Positions 11,599 through 23,483 are shown, numbered from the stretch's first letter. The stretch: DNA of 64,000 nucleotides from Zygaena filipendulae (GCA_907165275.2 OU015660.1:9302501-9366500); one strand, 5' to 3'. The notes: generated by a model from the sequence alone, not told the origin. A program made the numbers and translations.

Positions 11599-11772
11599 AT
11601 TTTATCCCGGCTTTTCCGTGGAAACTTAGAAATCAACGCGAATGAAACTGCATCCAATTTCGCTTACCTACTACACGTTGTCAGGGGTACAGAAGAAAAA
11701 ATAATGTACAGGTTGTTCTTATGGGGGAATTCCCGCGGGATCTCTGAAATTAACGCGGGTGAAACTATATAA
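11599..11772 (+). mobile_element. Helitron-like fragments (two partial copies)
   Basis: The first piece (about 11599-11658) has TTTTATCCCGGCTTTTCCGTGG and AACGCGAATGAAACTGC. The second (about 11675-11772) has CACGTTGTCAGGGGTACAGA and GAATTCCCGCGGGA, then a hairpin arm. Neither retains CTAG. Confidence 0.45.
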
Positions 11773-12055
11773 TGTATAATGTACTAAATAAGGTAGTACT
11801 TATCGTGTAAGTATTTGAAACTAGAGTAGATAAGTTTTTTTTAAAGGCCATAAGTCTAGGAAGTGAAATCTCACAACGCATGTCGGTCGGCAAGGTCGCA
11901 AGTAGGATGCGCCCGCGCAAGTAGGCTGTTGTCGCTAGTGGCCACTACGGCTACCGACTCTACTATCGTGCGTACACGCACACGTAAACACAATTCTACA
12001 GATTGATGTGCGATTTAAAAACCAAGGTTCTATTTTACTTGTACGTATTTACGTA

Positions 12056-12130
12056 CTAGTTGTTTCCCGAGGTTTCATTCACGTTGATTTCGGAGTTCCC
12101 GCGAGGATCCCAGAAAAAAGGTACCGTATG
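12056..12130 (-). mobile_element. Helitron-like 3' fragment
   Basis: CTAGTTGTTTCCCGAGGTTTC at the left edge is the inverted 3' terminus, followed by GATTTCGGAGTTCCCGCG. It is truncated after about 75 bp. Confidence 0.5.
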
Positions 12131-12164
12131 TCTGTCACTGATAGGCAGCTACAGTAATTCTGAG

Positions 12165-12753
12165 TGATTGGGTACTTTTTAGCCAAGAATTCCCGCGAGA
12201 ACTCCGGAGTTTGTGAGTTTGTAGGGAATAATCTCTGGATTTACTGAATCGATTTTAAAAATTTGTTCACTCATAGAAAGCTAGTGATCCTGAGTGACAT
12301 AGCGTACCTACTTTTTATTTCGAAATACCCGCGGGAACTCTGGAGTTTATGAGGTTGTAATCTCTGGATCTACTGAACCGATTGTGAAGATTACTTATTT
12401 ATTTATTTATTGAAGAAAAAGATACAGAAATTATCATTTTCATGTCACTAAACTTACATAAGTTAGTCGTGACATTACAGAGTCGCCGAGATAGTAGATA
12501 GGTATACACAGTGCCCTCTGGAGGAATAACACCTGTAGTAGATAAGCTACTGACCATTAAATTATTTACAACGAATTTTACCAACATTTAAATTTACTAT
12601 TTTTATAATTTAACTATTGTACTACATTTTTCTTTCATTACATTTTTCTTAAAAGAAGCTACAGTGATCTTGAGGGACATAGAGTACTTTCTATCGCGAA
12701 ATCTCCGCGGAAACTCCGAAATTACCGCGGGTGAAACCGCAGGGGACAGCTAG
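12165..12753 (+). mobile_element. Helitron-like copies interrupted by another insertion
   Basis: Two diverged repeats (12165-12388) with CTACTGAACCGATTGTGAAG break off, and the expected continuation (AGAAGCTACAGTGATCTTGAGG) resumes at about 12655. It runs to a hairpin and GGGGACAGCTAG|T ending at 12753. The intervening 12397-12640 resembles a minus-strand LINE tail, so this is read as a nested insertion. Confidence 0.5.
12397..12640 (-). mobile_element. Retrotransposon tail nested in Helitron (probable)
   Basis: On the minus strand the segment ends in an (AAATA)n tract (12397-12414). It interrupts a Helitron sequence that is continuous in other copies. No coding motif is visible. Confidence 0.35.
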
Positions 12754-13116
12754 TTTATAATATAGCTGTTGTTCTATTTCACGAAGTCCGTTTGGTTATG
12801 ATGTGTTGAGATGTAAGCATGTACATTATTTTAGTATGCGTAACTTTGGGAGCGCTCAGTTTCTGTTGCAATGATGTTTACACAAACAAATGCGCTCATC
12901 GTTACACGTCCTTACTACAGCCAGGGCAGAGCGAACTTCGTGAAATGGTAAACAAACTAGGTAACTAGAGGCGCGTATTACCCTATTAAGCAAGCATAAA
13001 TTGCAACAATATTATCAAACATCACAAATGGGAGTAAGTATGTAACATACAAATGTAAACTTGCAAAGTATTAGCAATGATTATGAAATGGAAGTAAAGT
13101 CGAAAATGAAGTCTTA

Positions 13117-13355
13117 CCGCCGCACTCAGAGTCGACTTTAATGATTACTTAGTTAAGTATAGATTTTTAAAACAAAACTGCCGCAATCAGACAAGTTTAA
13201 TAAATTAATTTTAATTGGCATTTAACTAATTAAGTAACATCTCATTAAATTCCAATTATAACATTAATTTAATGAACGTCTCTGATTGCGGCAGTTTTGT
13301 TTTAAAAATCTTTACTTAACTAAGTAATCATTAAAGTCGACTCTGAGTGCGGCCG
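13117..13355. mobile_element. PIF/Harbinger-like MITE, intact (family A)
   Basis: This is a 239-bp element with terminal inverted repeats of about 75 bp beginning CCGCCGCACTCAGAGTCGAC. It is flanked by TTA at 13114-13116 and 13356-13358. The interior is itself nearly palindromic (TTAATTTTAATTGGCATTTAAC and its inverse), so the whole element can fold back. Three-base TWA duplications are the mark of PIF/Harbinger, although no transposase is present to confirm this. Confidence 0.8.
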
Positions 13356-13874
13356 TTAGTCTTAAAATGAAGTCGTTACTGTTACTTACCTAGTAGTTAA
13401 TAGTACATAATTATCTTGTTTGTAACGTGATAGATAGACTTACTGAAACTTCTTGTAAGTTTTATGCTTAACGCGACCCTCCTAATATTGCAAACAGAAT
13501 TATTATAAAAATAAAATTGGTATATTCTTATTTTTGTGATTTGTAAAGCAGAAAATTAGAACGGAATTTTACTTATTAAATCACACATGTTAAAGAATCG
13601 CACTGTGAAAAAGCGTACGCGTTATAACGAGCACGTGTAGGAAAGCATGTGTACTTCCCGCCCCGGATACTAATAAAATGTGTTTACACTCTAGAAGATT
13701 TACTCTAGAGGATTATTTATCCAGTAGAGATTTATCTATCCTTCCATCCATATAGACTAATTTTGACAGAATTACTCTCAGTTTATTTTATTTTAGAGAA
13801 TCGACATTACTAACTGAAAACTGTTTTTTAATACCTACTTTACCCGGTAACCTGAAAGACACTTTATTCAATTA

Positions 13875-14065
13875 CTAGCTGTGCCCCGCGGTTTCACCCG
13901 CGGTAATTTCGGAGTTCCCGCGGGAATTCCGGGATAAAAAGTACCCTATGTCCTTCCCTGTACCCCTGACAACGTGCATGCCAAATTTCATCCAAATCCG
14001 TTTAGCCGTTTTTGCGTGATGAACAAACATCCAAACATCCACACTTTCACATAATATTAGTGGGA
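13875..14065 (-). mobile_element. Helitron-like element, best-preserved copy
   Basis: On the minus strand it runs from TCCCACTAATATTATGTG through AACGGATTTGGATGAAATTTGG and GGAATTCCCGCGGGAACTCC to the hairpin CCGCGGGTGAAACCGCGG, then GGCACAGCTAG. It sits between A and T at both ends, with no target duplication, as Helitrons do. Length is 191 bp and it has no coding capacity, so it depends on an autonomous partner elsewhere. Confidence 0.8.
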
Positions 14066-15615
14066 TTGGACATAAACGGACGAGCGATTTCGATGGGCGC
14101 ATATATTGAATATATTCTGGATTTACTTTAGACCCCTTTTTTTCAGAACTTACCTACAGAGAAATCCCAAAATCCATCCAAGCTGCGGGAAGCAACTAGT
14201 AAAGGTAGGTAGGTATATAAATATGAATAATATGATATTATGCACAAATTCTAAATAGTTATGTGACATATGTATAAATTGATATAATAAAAACATTGAA
14301 GGGTGCAAAATAAGTGAATTGGTATTTGCACCCTCCAATATTGGTGAAGGTGTAGATAATAAAAGTTTTTTTGGAATTTTAGATTATCCGTAAAAAATAT
14401 TTTGATGGATTCGAAATAAAGTTGACATAAATAAGGTAAACTTTCTCACAGTTTATAAACATTGCATTCATAACCGACATTGAAAAGTTCTAAAAAAAAA
14501 AAACAAAAAGAAAATACAACGACAAATCATTCCGAGCAAAAGTAAACGTCAACATCGATAAATCAACAGTAAACATCTGCTTAAGAAATCAAGTGAATCG
14601 TTTTCGTTTTCTTCGTTACTTCCACGAATCTCTGAGCGGGGAGAGGTAACGGATGTGAATTGGATGAATTAGGCACTAGTAATGTCCACAGATGTTATAA
14701 AATGCAAATATGGGCCGTCAATGAACAGACTCACCGCGTCTAGGATCCGGTTTGATAAACGATGCCGTTGCGACCAACTTATGTTTCTGTGCAAACCTCG
14801 TGGCCGATATAAAATATACTAGTGTTCGCTTAAAAACTGATGTACTTTAAACATCACATACGAAACAAGCCTTTATTTACTCCGCTCCGAAATTTGATTT
14901 TCAAATGAAAACAATTCTGTGCGTTATATAAAAATATAGACTTAAGAAAACTATAGAGATCATTGATAATAAGTTTTAAATTTAACGTGTGAAAGATCAT
15001 TTTTCGTTGACACAGACATTTATCGCAATATGTGGTGGTATAAGAGTATCATGACAGCTTTTGAAAACGTCTAAATAACCAGTAAAGCTTATTGTGCCAG
15101 TTCGTGGATGACCAGTGAGGTTAATGTCTAAATTGATTTTACATCCACATATCACTTTTACTAATATAATCTTACAGTTAGATGAATCGATAATGAAGCT
15201 GGTGCCGCAGGAGGTTTTATAGCATGAGTTGAAATAATATCATGCATTGGCACACTAGTTTTTGCCCCCATCTCCGCTGACGTACCTACTCCTAATTATA
15301 TTGTATTTCCGTGAACCGATTGCGAGAGTAGGTGAAAAGCCTATTCATATTATGTTTAAAGCACTGCTGTAAAAGTATGCTGTAAACTAAAAATTGTGAA
15401 AATCTGAATTTAGATTATTAACTTAGATACTTAGATACATAATATAAAAATCTTCTCCTTCCAGTAGGTATGTCGGAGCGTGCGACAACTCTTCGAAGCG
15501 ATGTATTAAAAAGTCGCTCCTCTCAGAAGCTGTGCTGCCCAATGCATGTCACGCACAACTAATTTAAAATTTTTCAAATTTTCATTCTAAATCTATGGTT
15601 AAAATTATTATATTA

Positions 15616-15706
15616 CTAACTTTTCCCCGCGGTTTCACCCGCGGTAATTTCGAAGTTTCCGCGGGAATTTCGGGATAAAAAGTACTCTATCTCCTTCTCT
15701 GTATAG
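15616..15706 (-). mobile_element. Helitron-like 3' fragment
   Basis: It contains CCCCGCGGTTTCACCCGCGG followed by TTTCCGCGGGAATTTCGGG and TACTCTATCTCCTTCTCTG. The terminal tetranucleotide is CTAA-like instead of CTAG. It is truncated at its 5' side. Confidence 0.6.
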
Positions 15707-15739
15707 GTAAGCTTCCTTCTAAATGATTTTATGGAAAAA

Positions 15740-15943
15740 CTAGCAGTCCCCCGAGGTTATACCCGCAGTAATTTCGGAGTGCCCGCGATAATTCCAGGAT
15801 AAACTATACGTATAAACCTTCCTATTGAATCACTCTATCTATTAAAAAAAAACTGCATCAAAATCCATTACGTAGTTTTTAAGATCTAAGCATACACAGG
15901 GACCGACAGACGCGACGAGGGACTTTGTTTTATAATATGTAGT
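15740..15943 (-). mobile_element. Helitron-like element, variant subfamily
   Basis: It begins CTAGCAGTCCCCCGAGG and continues to the subfamily interior AATCACTCTATCTATT. It ends at GACTTTGTTTTATAATATGTAG. Length is about 204 bp. Confidence 0.6.
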
Positions 15944-16105
15944 GATGTCTCTTAATAATCTAGGTTATTTTTCTAGATCTTCCAACTTTGATAAAGTTGT
16001 TTTAGGTAATATAGAAATTGAAACGATAATGATTTAATTAGATAATAAAGATTGATTATTTATCGATGTCCAGACAACATTGTGTTGGAGTTTTATTTGA
16101 TTATA

Positions 16106-16385
16106 AATAATAATAATAATAATAATAATAATAATCCACTTCACAACACACAGATCTACTTGATCCCACACTAAGCTATAAGCTTGTGTCGTGGAAACCA
16201 AGCAAACGTGGTATATACTACACATATTATTAAATATATATTGTACTATAGATATATATATACACACCCAGACTGGAAAATGGAACCCTGTGTTCATCAC
16301 ACAAAGTCCACCCCCACCGGGAATCGAACCCGGAACCCCTTGATTAGCGGGCAGGCATGGTAACCATTGCGCCAATCGGGTCGTC
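16106..16385 (-). mobile_element. tRNA-derived SINE with (TAA)n tail
   Basis: The minus strand starts at about 16385 with a tRNA-like head: an A box (TGGCGCAATGGTTA) and a B box (GGTTCGATTCCCGG) about 33 bases apart. This is followed by an unrelated body (GGACTTTGTGTGATGAACAC) and a (TTA/TAA)n tail at 16107-16134. The body matches TGATCCCACACTAAGC sequence at 52609-52790. It would be transcribed by RNA polymerase III from the internal promoter and moved by a LINE. The apparent 117-residue minus ORF here is only SINE sequence. Confidence 0.8.
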
Positions 16386-16570
16386 AAATAAATAATGGTT
16401 TCTACATTAGATTATAGCGTAAGCGTTAGCGTTTAGCGGATAGCGTCAATACACTTTAATAAAAAATTATAGAGTGATAAAATTTAATTCGTAATTGAAC
16501 CACGAAACCAATAGATGAGGGCTGGAACCGTTAATAGGTAATATAGGTACCAGGAAGGTACTACTAAAGT

Positions 16571-16622
16571 AGCTATTCCCGTCGGTTTTTTAATTTCGGT
16601 GTTCCCGCGGGAATTCCTGGGA
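16571..16622 (-). mobile_element. Helitron-like small fragment
   Basis: AGCTATTCCCGTCGG and GTGTTCCCGCGGGAATTCC are the terminal motifs on the minus strand. Nothing else of the element remains. Confidence 0.4.
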
Positions 16623-19365
16623 GTATGCAAATGTACTTATTCCAAAACGAACAGTTATCGTTATATTTCAACTAATTTACACAAATCCTTGACAAATTAT
16701 ATACCTATAGGGTTGCGTTCACAGACGTTATATGCACAGTTGGGTTGGAATTATTTGGAAAGGTGTAATGTTTTAGGAATGTATTTATTATAAAATTGAC
16801 TGACTGAGAGAAAATATATTAAAAATATAAACTTGCTTACGTATAATTAAAGGTTCTCCTATCAATATCAATAACGCCCGGATTGCGGAAAACACTACAA
16901 AAAGAAGAATTTGATATGAATTTTACTGATGGGCAACATAGACGAGGTGTACGTGTAGGTACACCTACAATCTTAAAATTAAAAAATAGTTATTTCTTAA
17001 ATTTCAGCAATCACGCAATAATGAGCGTTAAACGCTTTAGTTTAAGTATAATAGTTGATTTTTTTGTCTGTAAAACATAAATTGGCAAAGGTTCACCATA
17101 CAGGCTACTTTCCACCGTGTCAACAAAAGCTTTCGCTATCTCCGAAACCGACGGCATGTTGGCTTTATTTGTTTGAACATACATGTTTTTTAGTCACCAT
17201 TAGATTGTGTAAACGCAAACAATGATAAATCACCATTATTATGTCTTTCATCAGTATTAAACGGTTGTAAATATGAATCTTATATCTTTTTTTGACCAAA
17301 GTATTGATATGGATCCGAGATAATTATAAGCATAATTGATCCATAACTGCACTTAGGATGAATTTACGTACTAAACCAGAAATCAGGGCCCTTATTTACT
17401 ATAGGTATGACCATAACACGTCGCGTTAAGATAAGGCATACAAAAAAATGTTTTTGTGCTCAAAGGGTTTTTCGCTTTAAAACAACACATTTACAACGTG
17501 CATATAGAATGTAAATTTCTAATATTTTGGAACCTGGAGCGTTTGGGATTGTGATTTTGGGACGCGCGTTATGGGCAAGGAATGTTGGTCATACTGAATA
17601 AGGACCCTGCATGTCTTGATCATATTTAGACGAAGTTGTAGGTGTACTATATTACTCCAAGTTCTGAATCGCAAAGTAAAATCATCTTAATCAAAATAAA
17701 GTAAGCCAAACTATATAGATACTTATATCTGGTCTCCCTTAATTGTTTTTTGTTAAAAAATGTTTCACCTTCTTGGGAGAATCTTAAAAGAAAAATACCT
17801 AAATATTTTAAAAATCATTCACAAAATTATAATTATCATAAGTTGCCAGTCACAATCAAAGGTCACGGGTACTAAAGGATGAAAATTAAAGTGGAGTTGG
17901 TAATGTAACTACTCGAAAAAGAAACGAGATCTTTCAAGATAAAGATGATGTACGCGATGGTTGTTTTAAAGTTTAAACGCAGCAAGTTGTTAATTGACGT
18001 TTAAAAAGCGGAGCCGCCGATGTGTTCGGGTTTGTCGAATGAGTTCGGAGAAATAATGAGAGCGGTCGGCGAGAGAACGAATGATACTCGTGACATGGAT
18101 GCAAGGTAGAAGGCTCTGTCAGATTTTCACAGCCTTTATTTCAAGCATTACCATAGTAGCATCTAAAACGCTATGATGTCAATGTAGCCAAACACTGAGT
18201 GTAAAATGGAAAGACAGGCACTTGTGGTGGCTTACAGCCTCAACAGATATGATATGGGTATTTTCAAAAAAATCTTGTCTGACCCAAACTCTAAAGCAGC
18301 AAAACATCTTTTTAGAGCTGTAAGTCATCACAAATAGGGAACTGTATATGCCTAATTTTTTTTTTGTTTTTTTTTTAGTTGCTAGTTTTTACTGTTGTTG
18401 GCGTATAGATTTATATTTTGGTTTATTAAATTATTTTGTATATATAATGGGACTGACATATAAGTGATTTTATAAAGGTCCTTTAAAATAAATATGAATT
18501 TAAAAAAAATGGTTACCCATCAAAATATATTTAGGTACATAACGTTTGGATTTTATTAACTGTGCAGTGTATGAAAAGCAAATTTATAATAACCCAGCTG
18601 TGCCAGTAAATTAGATTCCATACCTATAATTTAGATTATTTTGTGAAATAGGTATCATAAATTCCATAATCCCTTCTCACCAACATTATCAAGTTACCAA
18701 TAAAATAAATTTTGGTTAGGTACTACATATGATTTTGGCTTTATCATCAAATCATTGAACTAAATCGTAACTAAATGAGGTGTGGTAAGTTACGCGAACA
18801 AATCGTGATAATTACAATTAGAATATATAAATGATATTTTATAAATAAATAATAAATTACAAGATCTTTCTGTTGTGTTTTGTAGGTACCTAATTCATTA
18901 TTTTAAAAGAATTCAGTTTAGTTCACAAATTAAACAGACATTATATAATGTTTGTGCCCACTAAATTATTATTAAAAGTTCTGTGTTTTTTCTATCAAGA
19001 AAGAGCTTAAACTTTGAATAATAGATACGTAAGTTCTTATATTTTTTTTTTAGCAACGGCTCTATAGAACTTTTGCTCTCTAATCCTGCTTTATTTGGGA
19101 CGTTTCGATAATTTTCAAAATGACCTCGACAGTTTTGAATGCACTCAGACAGTGGTAGACTACGAAAGACATTGATTTCTATTTCATTTATTTGCATAGA
19201 AACTGGACTCTTTTACATAGTATGTATTTCTAATTTCATATTCAAGCTCTCGAAAATTCATACTTACTATACATTAATATCTTATATCCATAACTATAAC
19301 ATCGTATTTATGAATAATTTTAAAATCAAAACTATAATAATGTATTTTCTGTTTTCTGTCATTTA
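16623..19365. other. Intergenic, no gene recognised
   Basis: AT-rich DNA with scattered short ORFs lacking homology or splice partners. A slightly GC-richer spot lies at 18000-18110. T-runs occur near 18357-18377. Confidence 0.5.
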
Positions 19366-19565
19366 CTAGCAGGTAACCGCGGTTATACCCGCGTTAATTT
19401 CAGAGATCTTGCAGGAATTCCAGGACAAAAAGTACTCTATATCCTTCTCTTTACCCCTGACAACGTATATTCAAAATTTCATGATGATCGGCTGAGCCGT
19501 TTAGGCGTGAATGCGTAACAAATAAACAGACAGAGTTACTTTCGCATTTTTAATATTAGTAAGGA
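19366..19565 (-). mobile_element. Helitron-like element, full length
   Basis: On the minus strand it runs from TCCTTACTAATATTAAAAATGCG through (GTCT) and AACGGCTCAGCCGATCATCATG to a hairpin and CTGCTAG|T. The hairpin is partly decayed. Length is 200 bp. Confidence 0.7.
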
Positions 19566-20572
19566 GTAAGTAAGTTATTTTTGTTTTTCTATGTCTCTAT
19601 TCTGAAGTTTACAAGGTTCCTTTATTTTATTGGATTTTATATGTTTTTTTGTAACGCGTGTTCACGTTCTTAATTATCTCTATTAAGCCAATCAAAAATT
19701 CTAGATAAACAGTGCACACCGATTATATCTATTAAACACCTAAAGTTAGATAGTTTTGGCGTTATGATATTTAATCGTTGCCACCGTATCGTATCGAAGA
19801 ACGAATTAAAAAAAAAATATCACGAATTCATGGCATTCGAATTAGCAAAATATACTAGTACGGCTTGCGGCCCACAAAACTAAATAACACAGTTCCTAAT
19901 CTTTGATGGTTAATACATGTTTTTTTCGCATATCGATTTGTTAGACAGAAGATAGATGAGCATTAAATTAAACGTAGAGCAATCAATAAATCTGTGTAGG
20001 CACTCGGTAATTCTCGTAATAACCAGTTATGTTATGGATAGGTATTTGCAATAAACGAATTTTACTTTCTCTTTGAAAATCTCACTTATATTCGGAGCGA
20101 GCACAAAGCCATAAAAATTGTAGATGCAGATACCTCTAGGTAATCATTTTGATTTATCATCCAACACGTTGGCAGCGTGTTGTCAAATGAATCTGTTGAA
20201 AATCAAATTAATCGCCAACATATTATGTTTTTTTTTTCGACTTCGCAACGAACTTGTTAATAAAAAAAATCGTAGCTCCAATCAATATAATATAAGTACA
20301 TAATTTTTCATTATAAAATATGTCATTTACTTTTTAAAAACATAAACTGTTGTAAATACACAATAAAGTATTGCAGAGTAAAGTAAGATAGCAGCAGCAA
20401 TAAAGCAGTAGATAGACGCGTACTCAGCAAAGAGTCAAGCTTCGCAAGTCAGCAAAGAGTTTGAAAAAGCTTCCTTCCACATAAATTATCTATCGCGATT
20501 TTTATTTTTCTACAATACGCCTACATAATGATCTAATATATCATGTAATAATCCTGTTGAACTACTACAAGT
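19566..20572. other. Intergenic, no gene recognised
   Basis: AT-rich with no convincing ORF, RNA gene or repeat apart from homopolymer runs. Confidence 0.45.
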
Positions 20573-20807
20573 GGACGCAGATAAGCAATAACATGTTAAC
20601 CCACAAAATTAAGTTATTGATTCAGAACGATTTATTGAGAGTTAAGGAACGTTTTTTAATTATGTGTTTACCTTATTACATTGCTTAAATATGTAACTAA
20701 ATATTTAACATAAAAAACGTTGACAAAAAATGGCGCTATACTTTTAAAACACGATTTACTCAAAATTTCTCCAGTGTAGGTTAACACACTATTGCTTATC
20801 TATGTCC
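20573..20807. mobile_element. TIR element with 4-bp target duplication (family B)
   Basis: It begins GGACGCAGATAAGCAATAAC and ends with the inverse of GGACATAGATAAGCAATAGT, giving TIRs of about 30 bp (both include GTTAACC). It is flanked by the perfect 4-bp repeat AAGT at 20569-20572 and 20808-20811. Two more copies lie at 37269-37514 and 59610-59842. There is no ORF. The superfamily is undecided, since 4-bp duplications occur in several, for example Sola, Chapaev and Ginger groups. Confidence 0.8.
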
Positions 20808-20811
20808 AAGT

Positions 20812-22159
20812 ATAGATTTAGTTAAACTTAGGTATACATTGACACGATTTATACGTCATCGATACGTCATTACCTTGACACAGCAGAAAGGTAATAGGCT
20901 TTAAGTGCGTTTTAATTAGCTCTACTTATGCTTCTATTATGTAAATTAAGTTTAAAAAGTCAAGCTTCTATTCAAGTAATTATAGTCTTAGAAAAGTAAT
21001 TGTACAGGTGAAGTGAGGTCAGTCATTTCTTTGATTTATCATAATCAGCTGCCTGTGGTGTTTAGATTCTACTACTTTCATTTACTAGAGTATGTATTAG
21101 TGATTTGATGTGGACAAGGAGAAGCGTGAAAGAACCACAGGAAGTATTCTAGAGTTTGGGCTATAAGTTATATTACAAAAGCATAGATTATTACAGCAGT
21201 ACAATTAAAGCCCTTTAACTGTGTTTGTAATAGTTACTATTAATGGTCTTTTCCCAAAACTCGAATAAAGCTCACCGGTTTTTAGTAAATCAATGTTTAA
21301 ATAAAAATAAATGGGCACGACTTCCTAAAATGCCAATTAGAAGCGCGCTTTTTGACGAAGTCAAAACACTTTCGTCGTTAACCACACACGGACAAGTAAG
21401 CGAGATTTCGAGTTTGTTTTAATTTCTAACAACAAATATAAATGGTAATTAAGCTGGCTCTTCACCTAGAGGCCCTATTTTAAACTTGTTTCTTTCGGCT
21501 TTATTTAAAGATATTTGCTAAAGAAATCTTTTGGACGATAATATTACAAGTTTTAACTAAGCTTTGTGCATGATTTAAACATTCTATATTATGTTAATAC
21601 AAGCCTGTACCTGCAGGTTTGTTCCTCGCAAGTTTTGTTGTTACCTTAGACAAAGATTTTCTTCATATGACTTAAATTGCCAGTCTTTATAGTTTTGTTA
21701 AGATTAATTTATTCCTAACGAATCCACTCATTTTTGCAAATGATCTTTAATCATTTATCAAATCAAATTTGAATGTGTATATAGGTACTTTATTTCAATT
21801 ATTTTCGTAACAATAAAACGATATTAAAAACTACAAAGCAAGTATTTTCAAAATGTGTTCGGTGTAAACACTCGTTTAAGATGCTCTCTCGAAATGTTTG
21901 CTGTGAAAACAAAGTGGGTATAGTGAGATCTTTTTAATTAAAGGATTATAGCGATCTTCTACCGAGCTCACTTGGTGTAAAAATTTGATTGAATTGAATA
22001 ATAATGAAGACTATTAATTGGAGATCAGATAACATTTTTAATTGTTTGACATTTCCTGAACTTAATTATTTTAAACAAAGCGGAATGTGTAATGTGTATT
22101 TATGGTAAACATCAAAATTATCATTAACTAGTTTAGCATCCATAATAATCGGAGACCCG
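20812..22159. other. Intergenic, no gene recognised
   Basis: AT-rich, no supported coding or RNA feature. Confidence 0.45.
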
Positions 22160-22690
22160 GGTCATGCAAGTTTGACTCACTTTGAGAACGGGATAGAGTG
22201 ACTATTAGAGTACAACTTTCGATTGAGAGTTCCCCTTCCCCTTCCCTGAGAGAAAAATAGGGGCTTGATCGGTAACGTTCGCAACCGAAAAGTTCCCCAC
22301 CGAAGATTGGTCAACAGTATTTAAGTAACCGAACACCGGTCAGTATACTCTCGCGTAGTTTACACATTATATACCTGCACCGTGCGAGGTCGGTCACTGT
22401 GCCTGCTGATCACTGATATTGTGTCGCCAACATATCCTTCGGGCAACGAAGGGCAACCGAAACCTTCTCGATCTGATTGATTTCTCTCCGTGTCAACGAA
22501 AACAAGGGTTTATGTTTAAGTATATATATATACCTTGTTTTCGTCCGCTACAAGACAAGACTAAGCATCGTCATGCATGCTTTAGCATGTATATTGTATA
22601 CCGATGCTCCAGATGCTTACTGCGCTCGCTCGGCTCATAAGTTATTGTCGCGGTTCAGATCTAACCAAACCTAGAACCGCCTGAACACCA
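22160..22690 (+). promoter_or_regulatory. LTR-like or promoter-like GC-richer block
   Basis: This block is GC-richer than its neighbours. It has a TATTTAAG box at about 22318 followed 25 bases later by GGTCAGTATA, which fits the arthropod TCAGT initiator. It could be a solo LTR or a promoter. I could not find bounding TG...CA ends with a target duplication or a primer-binding site, and no gene follows. Confidence 0.25.
22496..22544. repeat. 12-bp inverted repeat hairpin
   Basis: ACGAAAACAAGG and CCTTGTTTTCGT are exact inverse copies separated by 25 bases that include a (TA)n tract. Confidence 0.65.
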
Positions 22691-22859
22691 AGCTGCAAAC
22701 AGTTTTCTGTGATATGAATCAAGAAAAACACCACATGTTACAGTTAAATTTAATTATAGGCATATAGTTCATCCATAGGTATGCGACACCAAAAACGATC
22801 TCTTCCAGGCAACCATATAATTATTATTTGCTTTCTCCTTTTTCTTTAGGTACTGTATC

Positions 22860-22912
22860 ATTGTTATTTTTTGTGCAATAAAGAATTAAATAAATAAATA
22901 AATAAATATTAT
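22860..22912 (+). repeat. LINE-like 3' tail with (AAAT)n
   Basis: TTGTGCAATAAAGAATTAAATAAATAAATAAAT has the AATAAA signal followed by a tetranucleotide tail, typical of a non-LTR retrotransposon end. Confidence 0.45.
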
Positions 22913-23130
22913 GTAAATATTTCATTAACAGAATATTTAAGATATGGCTGCTTTTATATCTAGATGCAAATAAATATCGAGCTAATCTAATTATTTACAT
23001 AAACAAGCGCAATTCAAATGTGAATAGTTTACTTAGGTATTAATTAATGTCTCAGAATTCGGCGCTAGCTTGATCCTTTTTTAATTAATCGAAAAAAAAA
23101 TACACATTTTCAAATAAGTGACTTGATGCT

Positions 23131-23155
23131 AAGAATATGTGTGTGTGTGTGTGTC
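23131..23155. repeat. (GT)n microsatellite
   Basis: ATGTGTGTGTGTGTGTGTCC, a short dinucleotide run. Confidence 0.7.
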
Positions 23156-23336
23156 CTATTCCTTTTTCTTTAAGCACTAACACCGACTCTGTCTAAAAAT
23201 GTCTTCGCTAATGCTACGCTACAGCACGCTACATAAAATACAAGCCACCATTTAGAGTTGAAATGCTTATTATATAATGTTAAATATTAAATATTTTAAA
23301 CACATACGAAGACATATTACCTACCTTAGTTACAAT

Positions 23337-23483
23337 GGGCTTGTCAACCAAATTTTCGTTTTTAGTCCGTCTTGCATTTTATCTTAGTATTTTTTCAATA
23401 ATTTGAAAAAGCAAAAAATACGGGTCTACTATTTTTTATTATCTGACCGACGGACTAAATAGAATTTTGATTTTCATACCCCG
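23337..23483. mobile_element. MITE-like TIR element, short copy (family C)
   Basis: GGGCTTGTCAACCAAATTTT...AGTCCGTCTTGCA at the left pairs with GACGGACTAAATAGAATTTTGATTTTCATACCCC at the right. The central TGACGTCAC portion is deleted. Confidence 0.6.

Noticed and set aside
16034..16387. 117-codon minus-strand ORF
   Set aside because: It is the translation of a tRNA-derived SINE (A and B boxes, (TAA)n tail) and not a protein gene.
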